Source: Eunapius fragilis (Eukaryota > Porifera > Demospongiae > Spongillida > Spongillidae). From it: 64,000 nucleotides of DNA. The stretch is from NCBI GenBank assembly GCA_963681505.1, contig OY811977.1, positions 6,650,970 to 6,714,969 of the forward strand, written 5' to 3'. The position numbers were made by a program, and so were the translations under genes. Shown in pieces: positions 54,863 through 64,000 of this stretch; position 1 is the first letter of the stretch; each line of letters starts with the position of its first letter. The notes under the pieces are model-generated. The model was not told where the DNA came from and searched no databases. It was given only the letters and a program-made list of their open reading frames with translations.

Positions 54863-55139
54863 ATCGTTGGGTCTAAAGACTCCCCACCCCCCTTCCCCTC
54901 TCCCTTGCAAGTGTCCCTGACAGTTGGTTAACGTCTTAACGAGCAGGATATTCCGATTTGCAACCGCTGTCGCCAGTTACATGTATATCAATAGTTTTCT
55001 CTGTGACTTGTATTTGGGACACAATGGATTTCTCTGTCATTCAGGATTTACCTAGTTCACATCTCACCTATTTCCCTTGCCAGAGATGGTATGATTTGTA
55101 AAGCAAGTAGGGTCCTTGTTTTAGATGGCATATAGCCCC

Positions 55140-56600
55140 AACAATGACAAAACATGAAATCTTATTCAATCTAAGCACCCAGTGGTCCACTACCATTGGC
55201 TCCAGTAGTGACACTGCACCGTTATCTCTTGGGCACAATTTTCTAAGAGTTCTCAAATCAATTCCCAATCACATCACTGCTGGGCCCTCTGGTCTTCAGG
55301 TTCTGCACCTTCTTCATGCTCCCCAGAACCACCATCTGCATGCTCTTCGTTGAAATTCTTGCTTCTAGCAAAGCCCCTTAATGATATTTGCTAAATCTAT
55401 AGCTGAAGGAGCAGTAACTGCCCTAAATAAAATCAAGCCAGATTGTGCGATTGATGACAGACCCATGCATCACTGTGGGTGAAAATTTAGGATGACTATG
55501 GGAAGTGCCTTTGTTGTTAAGGACTGAAGTAACTGAATTCTTTGATCCCCATTAATTTGGATAGCCTGCAAACTGGGATAGGAGAAAGGTATATATGCCA
55601 TCAGAAATTACATCGGGGGGTCCTGTGCTGAAGGCGGACTTAAAGAATGCTTTTAACCTTGTATCCAGACAGGCATACGTGAATGTGTCGTTGTATTTCC
55701 TAATGTTCTTATGTGGGCTTTTTCTGGTGCTATGGGGCTCCTGCTTCATGCACTTTCCATGATCATGGAGCTTGGTCCTTCACTTGGCTTGCTGGTGAAC
55801 ATTGGAAAATGTGAGCTCTTCAGCAAGAATGAATGAGGAAGTTCCACGAGGCTCTTAAGGTTTTTCCACATTTTGAACCATAGGGGCTCCCATTGGCAAC
55901 TACATATAATGTTTCTGCAAATTGAAACTCCTTTCCAAGCTGGAGGATGTTGGTAATAAAGACCCCCAAGTTGCATTATATCTTTTATTCATGTGCAGCA
56001 GTGCTTCCAAGCTTGTCCATTTGGCAGGATCTATTGTTCCAACGATACTTATCTTTAAGGCTATTCAGCACTTTGACACTGATGCTTAGCGTTGCCTCTC
56101 ATCATGCATAGCTAATTTCAGTATGGTTTCAGGCACATAGCAGTTTATCCAGAGGTGGTCTTGGTCTTCGGTCTTCTCTTTCAAAGCATTCTTGTGCAGC
56201 ATTCATTGCATCCTTCTGTTCCACTGGGCTTGCGGCATCTGACAATTCTTACCTTACTGGAGCAGTTGCCAGTTTTAACAGGCTATTCCCTACAAATGAT
56301 GCAAATAAAGGGACATCTCTGATAGCTTCTCCACCAAGACAGAGATGTTTGTCCATAAAGTTGGACCTCCTTGATTTCCAGCTCCTTCTTGACCAGTCTT
56401 TGCTTGGCTGATAAACCGCATTTGCTTTCTGTGTCAGCACCTCATGGTGCTTCTTGGCCCTCTGTCATCCTTTCTGTTAGCTTTGGTTTGCACTTGGGTC
56501 CTGAGAAATGTTGGACTGCTGTGAAGTTGGTGGCTTGGTATATAGATGTCAAGTTACATATTCATGTTGAACGCATTTACTTGCTAGCTTGCTGCTGGAA
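55140..56600 (+). pseudogene. R2-type LINE fragment, heavily decayed
   Basis: Blocks in order match the protein at 2254-5178: FLRVLKSIPNHITAGPSGLQVLHLLHA (55240-55320), LKADLKNAFNLVSRQA (motif A, about 55620-55670), IMELGPSLGLLVNIGKCELF (about 55765-55825), SRGGLGLRS (about 56150-56185), and LLSVSAPHGASW (about 56418-56455). The segments with GVQxGDPLG and the YIDD box are deleted, and many frames change. It stops before the CCHC and endonuclease. Confidence 0.75.
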
Positions 56601-56730
56601 CTGGCCAGAGAACTAAACACAAAACCGTAAAGAATTAATTTCACTGAATCTGAAAACCTTATCGATAGTTGCCGCTACCCCCATCACCTTCCCCACAATC
56701 TTTCCTAAATTCCTGTCCGCTCCTGGAAAC

Positions 56731-56753
56731 CCCCCCCCCCCCCCCCCCCCCCA
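56731..56753. repeat. Poly-C tract
   Basis: About 22 C. Confidence 0.8.
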
Positions 56754-56759
56754 ATACGG

Positions 56760-57205
56760 TGACAGGATCAGATATATAATTTAGCGCCTATACTCATGGA
56801 TACTCATTATAGGACACGATGATGTGAAATAATTTTTTTAGGGATTTGTGTTTAGTTCTAGAGCCAGTTTCCTGTAGCTAGCTAGCAAGGAACTTAATGT
56901 AAATACTGCGGAAATTCGTTGTAATCACAATTTTTAAATTACATCAAAACTGTACTTTTTCAATGTACGTAATTTTTACTATGCTAGCATTAAATACTAC
57001 AAATTTCTACGCTACTACAACTGTTGCAATGGACTATTACAACGTTCAGAGCGCCACGCCCATCGAATCATTTTATGCTGTCGCTATAGCTACGCTTATG
57101 CCCCCTCTTGTTCAACACATTCCTTTCACGGAATGAATATGATTAAAAACATGGGTATACGTGTAGGTCAAATGTCCTGCAACAGTTAAGCCTGCACATT
57201 TCTTG
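56760..57205. other. No gene seen
   Basis: AT-rich stretch without coding support. Confidence 0.5.
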
Positions 57206-57208
57206 CTA

Positions 57209-57990
57209 TCACTCCCTTCTCCACAACTCTGTCATTTCATCAGGCAATGAAGACTTCATGGCTGGCTGTGGCATTCCAAGGTCATCTAATTCGTTCATAA
57301 CCCTCTGACAACATAGGGCCTTGACCTGTGATCCTTAGACCACCATCTGTCAGCGCTATTGCATTCGTTGCCTAAATAAATAATGAATAGTCGTAAGATA
57401 AATTGGTATCAGGGTATGTAGTACCAGCTGACATTCCCTTATACCATCTGTTACCCCCAAATTTACTTTTTCTGATGGAATGCACACCAGCTGCTGTTGT
57501 AAGAAACTACCTGTGTCTCAGAATCAGCAAGATCAGGATGATTTGATGGTGATACCTGTTATGAAATGAGCAAATAATGATTTTTAGTCAAATACCTCTG
57601 AGCATTGGCTTGGAGTGTGCTGAAAGTGAGGTAACTTCAGTTATAAAGGTAAGACTCATATGTGACTTACATCAATTTTAAACCAATCTTCATTTGATGC
57701 ACAAGTTTCATTCCCCCTGGTATATAAGCACACAAAATCTAAAACTCAATCATGATAAGCATTAATACATACCCATTTCCATTTGAGGACACTGACTTGT
57801 TCAGATACTTTCAAATGACCTAGTACCACCAGCCCTTTTGTCCATTACAAAAGTATTTTCTAAATATCTTTACACCTTCTGGATGTTCTGCCGCTAAACT
57901 TGATTCGTCATAGCCTGTTGTGAGTGTTCTCCATGCTGTCAATAATGGTTTTGCCTTCTCCAGTTGCCGCTTTGGGAAAGAAACTAAGCC
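57209..57990 (-). pseudogene. Unrecognised spliced coding fragment
   Basis: Minus-strand blocks with splice-like borders. About 57990-57782: KRQLEKAKPLLTAWRTLTTGY ... RKYFCNGQKG, then a frame change into LVVLGHLKVSEQVSVLKW, donor gtatgt. 57716-57671: NETCASNEDWFKID between ..ccag and gtaagt. 57555-57511: VSPSNHPDLADSETQ between ..aacag and gtagtt. 57325-57209: VKALCCQRVMNELDDLGMPQ... to a stop. The last three join in phase; the first does not without an indel. I do not recognise the protein. It may be a host gene relic or part of a transposon. Confidence 0.35.
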
Positions 57991-58119
57991 ACTTGAATTT
58001 AGACAAATAATGATCTTGCACACGTTAAAAATAAGATACAAATGATAAGCAGAAACGCTCAACAGGTACACGCGTGGATACACAACGCTGAACACTTCGT
58101 ATACATGTATAATCAACGG

Positions 58120-58590
58120 GTGTACCTTTATGGCTCCACTCTCCAGAGATAACGTTGCAACTGGCCATTAATCCGGATTATATGTGTTGCTGTCTATTCT
58201 TTTCGTGGTCCAACTCTGAGTGATTCAAAACAACGCGATACACTCACATTGCTGACTGCTAACTATTATTGGGCTCCTTTGTTGGCATTTTCGCTCTCAA
58301 AATATCACTGGGCTCCTTTGATTGCATTGTCGCTCTCCTGCTCAATTTTTCCACCTTCCACTCACGATTGATCACGTTCTTAACTTGCATGCGATGAGAT
58401 GATCACGTGATCCACATTTAGTATGATGAAGGTACAAATTAGTTCCATGCTGCTGGCCTTGTTGTGGTGAACTGCTGAGCAAACAAACTAGAAATCCCAC
58501 GACACGTCCAGTATTGTGGCTTAGAACCCGTATAGCCAGCATGAACCAAACAACATGCATATCTGACTCAAGATTTATATGGAGGTACTA
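58120..58590. other. No gene seen
   Basis: A short direct repeat (ttgggctcctttg.tggcattgtcgctctc) occurs at about 58267 and 58308. Confidence 0.45.
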
Positions 58591-58594
58591 CATT

Positions 58595-58660
58595 CATTCC
58601 TCACGCAACATCATCCCAACTTGACTTACCTAGTCAAGTTGGGATGATGAGTGAGGAATG
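58595..58660. repeat. Hairpin: about 28-base arms, 7-base loop
   Basis: cattcctcac..catcatcccaacttgac, ttaccta, gtcaagttgggatgatg..gtgaggaatg. One arm has a 3-base bulge. A third, diverged copy of the arm is at about 58703-58735. Confidence 0.75.
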
Positions 58661-58929
58661 AGTGATCTGAGTCTCGCAGAGATGACACTCAATACAAAAG
58701 GTTTCATTCCTCAATCACCATTCTCCAAACTTGACTTGCATTAATTACATGTACCTAAGCTTGATTCTTGAACCAGATTTGCATGTTGTTTGGTGCTGGC
58801 TATATTTACATTTATTTGATCCACATTGATCTAATTGTACATGTATCCTTGCATACCGTATAACAGCTAATTAGGGTCTGAGCTGTGTATCTGAACCTGC
58901 GGCAGCAGGTTCAATATAGGATTGATTGA

Positions 58930-59235
58930 GGAATGATGAATGTCATTAAAAATTTTAAATCGCGTCGGGAGGGACAACGGAGAAACGGATCACTTATCTC
59001 GTTGCAGCAATCGAACGACAACACCAAGATCTACGTTTTCATGCTAGTTTCATGTCATTAAACTATGTGCTTCCAGACAAACAAAGAACCTGCTTCTCGT
59101 GCCCATTCCCAAAAAAATTGTTCGTCGTCGTCGTCGTCTTCCTTAGGAAGGTATAACTCGAGCTACGAACGGTTTTAAAGAACGAAAATAGTACCAATCT
59201 CTTCAGAATTTACCGGCACGTTATCCTAGCATGTC
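58930..59235 (+). repeat. Diverged copy of the 41.3-41.65 kb repeat, upstream of the Helitron gene
   Basis: Shared blocks in the same order: tgaatgtcatta.aaa, gggac, cgg.tcactt, caatcgA.cga.accaa, cttc.tcgt, then gtataactc..gac..aacg.tt.taaag, caatc.cttcagaat, ttatc. Confidence 0.55.
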
Positions 59236-59250
59236 ATTTGGACACATATC

Positions 59251-59416
59251 ACATCTAGAAAGAAACTACAGCGAGAAATACCCTATTTTGTTGCAAGTTC
59301 TATGGCCATCTAGCAAGTTTTAGCAAGTTCTTAACATCTAGAAAGAAACTACAGCGAGAAATACCCTATTTTGTTGCAAGTTCTATGGCCATCTAGCAAG
59401 TTCTAGCAAGTTCTTA
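59251..59416 (+). repeat. 83-base tandem duplication (x2)
   Basis: Two nearly identical units starting acatctagaaagaaactac, immediately upstream of the Helitron first exon and possibly part of its promoter. Confidence 0.85.
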
Positions 59417-59532
59417 ATAAAATGTATAATTTTAGGGGGTATAAATACTCCAACAGGCACTAAATTTATTTGGTGTTCCTATCGCAGTTTAGTCGTTACC
59501 TTACTTTGGCTAGTGAAGTTGTTTTTCTAAAA

Positions 59533-59990
59533 ATGCCTTCGCGTAATCAAAAGAAGAGATCTAAGCAACGAGCGGAATACCTCCAAAAACGAGAAGATAT
59601 TTTATCACAAGAGAACAAGGCTAAAGCCCGAGCGCGCTACAAGGCCGACCCTGAAAAGAAGAAGGCCTCTGTACGCGACACCTACAACGCAAATGCTGTA
59701 TCTAAGCGTGCTGCTAAAAGGCAGCGATATCAAGAGGGCGTCGAGGAGAACCGCGCTGCTAAAAGGCAGCGATATCAAGAGGGCGTCGAGGAGAACCGTG
59801 CTGCTAAAAGGCAGCGATATCAAGAGGGCGTCGAGGAGAACCGTGCTGCTAAAAGGCAGCGATATCAAGAGGGCGTCGAGGAGAACCGTGCTGTTAAAAG
59901 GCGGATATACAGGGGCAATTCAGCTACCATTAAGGCAGCTAGAAGGAGTCGGTATTGGAAGGGTCGTAGAACTACCACTACCACCCAAAG
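59533..59990 (+). CDS. Helitron Rep protein, exon 1 (basic repeat N-terminus)
   Basis: Start at MPSRNQKKRSKQ (59533). The frame is also open upstream to 59470. The exon is very rich in Lys/Arg and contains four copies of the 15-residue unit KRQRYQEGVEENRAA. It ends ..TTTTTQ with the donor AAAG/gtatgt at 59990/59991. Joining to the acceptor catatag at 60557 keeps phase (AG+T codon) and leads into YSLFEPNSRT. A Lys/Arg/Tyr repeat N-terminus of this kind is what I recall for sponge Helitron-type proteins. Without splicing the frame stops at 60015. Confidence 0.65.
59716..59895 (+). repeat. 45-base tandem repeat (x4) within the Helitron exon
   Basis: Four near-identical in-frame units differing by one or two bases, so amplified recently. 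Confidence 0.9.
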
Positions 59991-60557
59991 GTATGTTATA
60001 GCATGCTGTATGTAGCATTTAAAATCTAAGGGCTGCTTTGCACGTGGCTCATGGCTTCCCTGTCATGCACACATTAACACATTTCTTGTATGCCTGCATA
60101 CCGTATTATCAGATGTACAGTAAGGCTTCCCAGTTTCCTTGTACACGTAAAGGTCAATGTTTGTACAAAAGGTATTTATGCATGCATCTGTGTCTGTACA
60201 TTATTGTATATTTGTTATCTGATGTTGAAGAAAGGACTAGACACGTGTTTATAGTACAAGTCTGTCATGCGCATCCACCCTTTGCTGCAGCTGTGTTTAA
60301 TTGTTATCAGATGTACAGTAAGGCTTCCCACAAGTAAAAGTTCCCCCATGTACATGTAATGGGTTAGGTCAATCTTTGTACATGTCACCTTGTTTTAAAG
60401 GTCCACTACATGTGTGTACAGAAGTGTTACCCAAAATTGAGTTGTATGAAAATGAAATAATTCATGTAATGCGCAATTGGTGAAATGTTTTGATGCATGT
60501 ATAAGGCATAATGTGTGGTAAAATAAAAGTACTGCAACCCTATCTTCTCCCATATAG
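59991..60557 (+). other. Predicted intron in the Helitron Rep gene
   Basis: 567 bases, gtatgt...ttctcccatatag, phase 2. Inside, the motif atcagatgtacagtaaggcttccca occurs twice (about 60109 and 60306), so the intron holds a degenerate tandem duplication of about 197 bases. The retained-intron reading contains several stops. Confidence 0.6.
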
Positions 60558-63500
60558 TTACTCCCTGTTTGAGCCCAACTCTCGCACACTAGCAGAGTAT
60601 GGAGTGAGTCTTGAAAAAGCAATTCTTAGGGATAGTGAGCTTCTCAGTGAAGTAAACAATGCTTTTTGCAATAGCCATCCATTGCTAGCTCAAAAGGTTG
60701 TTACAAGATCTGCCCGTGCAGCAGTAAGTAAGATTAGTGCAGATGCATTACTTGCTAAAGCAATAAGTGTACGAAGATCACAGGCAGTGTCACTGCTAAA
60801 AACTATCCGTAAGGTTAATGCAAAGAAGTTGCAAGAGAGTGATATTTTAGTCGGGCATAGGTTTCATACTGCTGGGGCAGAGCCTTACTTCTTTGATAAT
60901 TCATACACTCACACAAAACAGCATGGAGCCATTCCAGTAGACCTCAATGGTAGGTGTGTAGTGGCAGAGGAGATAAAGGACAGGGATAAGGTTACCATGC
61001 GCCCTTTGAAATGGAAATGTACAAATGAGTGTCGCAAGCTCACTAGTGAAGAAGCAGCAATAGTGATAAAAACAAATTCATTGTTCCAAAAGTCCATTGA
61101 AGACCTCAGAGCTGGGCTCGATGCTCTTGATTCAGGGTGTGGTCGTGTTCATTATGATGTCACTTTGAAATCACATTCTGGGTTTATTGATCAGCTTGGG
61201 CATCCTATTTATTGTGAGCTTCCAGAATCTCTAGTCCATTGCGAATTATTAGGGCAGCTATGCCTCACTATCCTGCATTACGGACTTTCACTAGGCTACT
61301 TTACAAAGCTCGCAAATGTCACATGATCATTTTGGCTATTGATTCAGCACTCGCTAGTGGGAATATTGAAGAGCTTATACCATTTATGGGCATGAAGGAC
61401 AATTTGTCAGATTTGTTTAGTGAGGATGGAGTTGAGCATGCCGTAGTTAGTGAAGACCATTCATCATCTGGTCTAGGCTGCATTGAGAGAGACTTGAAAG
61501 TTACGCATGCTGACCTTATAGCTGAGCTACAATCCAAGTTCAATGACGATGCAGAATTTGCATGTTGTAGCTGTGAAAGACTGTTTCAGCGCAAACAAGT
61601 GTCTTGTGTAAACTTTAGCCTTGACAAATATGAAACAGATACCTGGCAAAGACTGAAAGCCCATGTTTTGCAGAATGGTGTCACTGAACAACTGTACATC
61701 TGCCAGTACTGCCGACCATTTCTTAACAAAAATACTATTCCAGCAAGATGTGTTCTTAATGGGCTTGTCACTGAACTCATACCAGACGAACTAAAATCTC
61801 TAAATGCTCTCAGTAAACAACTGATTCAGAGAGCAAAGGCTTTTCAGACTATTGTGCGGCTTGGGACATATTCAGGTAAAGTGCCGGCATATAACGCACT
61901 TCAAGCCTGCAGGGGTTGTATGTTTTTCTTGCCACTGCCACTAAATAAAACATGGGACACTTTATCGGAAATTGAACTTGGTGGTAGTGGTCTTGTAGCT
62001 TTGCCTGACCCTCAGTTGTACATAATTGTAAATGGTGTTCCAACTAAGGATAAAATTGTGTGGCAAACACTAGTGGATGTTAATGCTGTAAAATTAGCCA
62101 TTCAAAAACTCAAAGAAATAAATTGGCTTTATAAAAACGTAGACGATGCATCATTAGATGAGGCAGCTAAAAATATTGTTGAAGTAGTAGACCAAGCTTC
62201 TAGCATACTGTTAGAAAAAGCATCGACTGATGACGTGGCTGCTTTACAGGCGTACACTATTCGATCGCTTGACCAGCAAGGGTCAACAAAGTTGGATGTT
62301 GAGCAGTACAAGATGCAAAATGTTAAAGACAGTCCTATCGAAAGCAGACAGAGACATCTTGATGTGATGTGCTTTCCAACACTTTTCCCCTCTGGGCAGT
62401 TTGGTGAATTCCACCCTCGAGACATTCACTTGTCAGCATCAGAGTATGCTAAATCTCGGCTTCTCAACAAAGATTCTCGTTTTCGAAAAGATGCACAATA
62501 TGTTTTCTTCTTATTATGGCAGCAAGAGATGAGGCAAATTTCTGCAGGCATTTACAATGTTCTTAAAACTACATCTAAGGGCAAAGTGCCTGTGCGTGAA
62601 TTCCTTTCCAGAGTTTCAAATTCTGATGAAAGTGTTGAAGCAAATCTTTCCACAATATTTCAATCTGTGCGTGGGACTAAGCAGTACTGGTTCCATAAAA
62701 GTAGTGAATTAAAATGCATGTTGAGAGAGTATGGATCGCCCACTCTTTTCATAACTTTTAGCTGTGCAGAGTACAACTCTACCCACATAGATAGGTACCT
62801 AAGGAAGGTCAATGACCATCCTCCTAGCTATCCCATATCGAAGCTTTGCATTAAAGATCCTGTTTCAGTGTCCCGAAAATTCTCTGCAAATTTTCACGAT
62901 TTATTTAACACTGTTCTGCTAAAAGGATCTGTGCTTGGTGTAGTCGAACATTTCTTTTGGAAAAAAGAGTATCAGGCGCGGGGAGCCCCTCATTATCATG
63001 TATTGCTGTGGATTCTGGGTGCGCCAGTGATTGGGAAGAGTGATCCAAAAGACGTTCTTGCATGGATCCAGGAACGCATCACATGTAAAATCCCAGATGC
63101 TGCCCTCAACCCTGAACTCCACGCATTGGTCACTAAATATCAAATGCATAAGTGTACTAACTATTGCAAACGCCGGCAAAAGATCAAAAGTGGTTTTATT
63201 ACTAAATGCAGGTTTAGTTTTCCACGTGACGTGACTGAGCATGCAGTGCTAAACCCAGTGGAGGAATGCCTCAAGTCGAGGAAAAAAATTTATCTCCTAC
63301 CTCGAGCTGCACAAGAATGTAGAGTGAATGATTACAATCCACTACTGCTTCTGCTGTGGCAGGCCAATATGGACATTCAGTTCACTGCTGAATCTTCGTT
63401 AACCCTAGCTCATTATGTTACAGGGTACGTAACCAAAGCAGAGAAAAGTAACATGCAGGAAGTGTGGCAAGAGGTCAATTCAAACAGCAGTATCTACAGC

Positions 63501-64000
63501 AAGCTGTGGTCCTTTGGTGTTCGGAGCTTACGTTCCAGAGAGTGTGGCCTCTACGAAGCAAGCGACCTGTTACTTGGTGACCACCTCACCGAGAAATCAG
63601 TGACTGTGAAATGGGTTGATGCTTCAATGCCTCACAAACGAAAGCGCAGGCTTAAGACTCATAAACAGCTTGTGGAAGTTGAAAAGATGAATCCTGCTTC
63701 CACTGACATATTAGAGGGGAGCATGGTAGACATATTTTACCCTACCAGGCCAAATGAGTTGGAAAATGTGTGCCTGTATGATTTTGTACAGTGGTACAAG
63801 TATTGCGGGACAGACAAGGATGGCTCTAGGGTATACCAGAAGCTGCAAAAGCCTCTTCTTCCTAATCACAAGCTGTTTGATCCTTCCAATGAGAACCAGA
63901 GAGAAGACTATTTCTATTCTCTCATGTTACTATTCATTCCATTTCGAAATGAATGTGATCTGATGAAAGAAGGAGAAACAGCTGAGGTTGCCTTTAACCG
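60558..64000 (+). CDS. Helitron Rep/helicase protein, exon 2, partial (runs off the window)
   Basis: Helitrons replicate by a rolling-circle enzyme fused to a helicase. The frame from 60558 runs to about 61240, then the protein continues in another frame (IIRAAMPHYPALRTF...KCHMII, about 61245 on) and stays open to the window end (over 900 residues). One single-base frameshift lies near 61235-61250; the first frame stops at 61326. Visible: zinc-like cysteines (CCSCERLF, CQYCRPF, 61560-61720) and the Helitron N-terminal block FITFSCAEYNSTH (about 62750). The HUH metal motif is RGAPHYHVLLW (HYH at 62991-62999). The tyrosine motif YVTGYVTKAE has Tyr codons at 63414 and 63426. The helicase would lie beyond 64000. 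Termini were not identified. The frameshift may be real or an assembly error. Confidence 0.82.

Noticed and set aside
59716..59895. CRISPR-like regular repeat
   Set aside because: Units are contiguous with no spacers and are in-frame protein repeats in a eukaryotic element.

Overview
The window looks like genomic DNA from an animal, most probably a demosponge. This is inference, resting on three things. A 1109-residue beta-helix plus multi-membrane protein (28854-32183) belongs to a family I associate with sponges. The transposon set is typical of invertebrates (piggyBac, Pao, Gypsy, Helitron, R2-type LINEs). There are spliced coding blocks and many microsatellites and poly-G/poly-C tracts. 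Two 200-base N gaps (19709-19908 and 42584-42783) show a draft assembly. I see no bacterial-style operons and no CRISPR array.

Layout. 0.4-9.35 kb is a nest of restriction-like-endonuclease (R2-like) non-LTR retrotransposons. A 5'-truncated dead copy (-) lies at 450-1420, two small 3'-end remnants meet near 1.93 kb, a nearly full-length open copy (+) lies at 2254-5178, the C-terminus of a second family (+) at 5354-5992, and a frameshifted nearly full-length copy (-) at 6200-9345. Two tandem G-tract MITEs (9486-10126) and a dead piggyBac transposase (about 12.0-12.9 kb) follow. 16178-16492 holds the first of three genes for a small secreted His/Gly/Tyr/Ser-rich protein. 17749-23898 is bounded by about 58-base inverted repeats and contains decayed integrase-type, Ulp1-protease and PHD-finger coding. 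A tRNA-like sequence, a palindromic repeat and a decayed BEL/Pao element (-) occupy 24.2-27.85 kb. The intact beta-helix membrane-protein gene comes next.

Right half. 34146-34428 is a fold-back MITE. 35.1-38.7 kb carries a spliced and decayed gene whose first blocks resemble the zinc-binding and RING region of RAG1-like proteins. 39.2-42.1 kb is a mosaic of inverted- and direct-repeat elements with a Helitron fragment. 43.0-43.7 kb is a second integrase/Ulp1/PHD remnant, on the minus strand. 44769-45083 and 54203-54505 are the second and third His/Gly/Tyr genes, with near-identical promoters. Between them sit an OTU-protease remnant and a complete LTR retrotransposon (47811-53008). That element has identical 269-base LTRs, a 5-base target duplication, a tRNA-Leu primer site, one 1552-residue ORF, and integrase placed before reverse transcriptase (Gmr1-type order). 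A LINE fragment, an unrecognised spliced fragment and the left part of a spliced Helitron Rep gene running off the right edge complete the window.

How it fits together. Most of the sequence is layered mobile DNA. Likely host genes are the beta-helix membrane protein and the three secreted His/Gly/Tyr proteins. Elements that look young are the Gypsy element, the 2254-5178 LINE, the fold-back MITE and the Helitron (apart from one frameshift).
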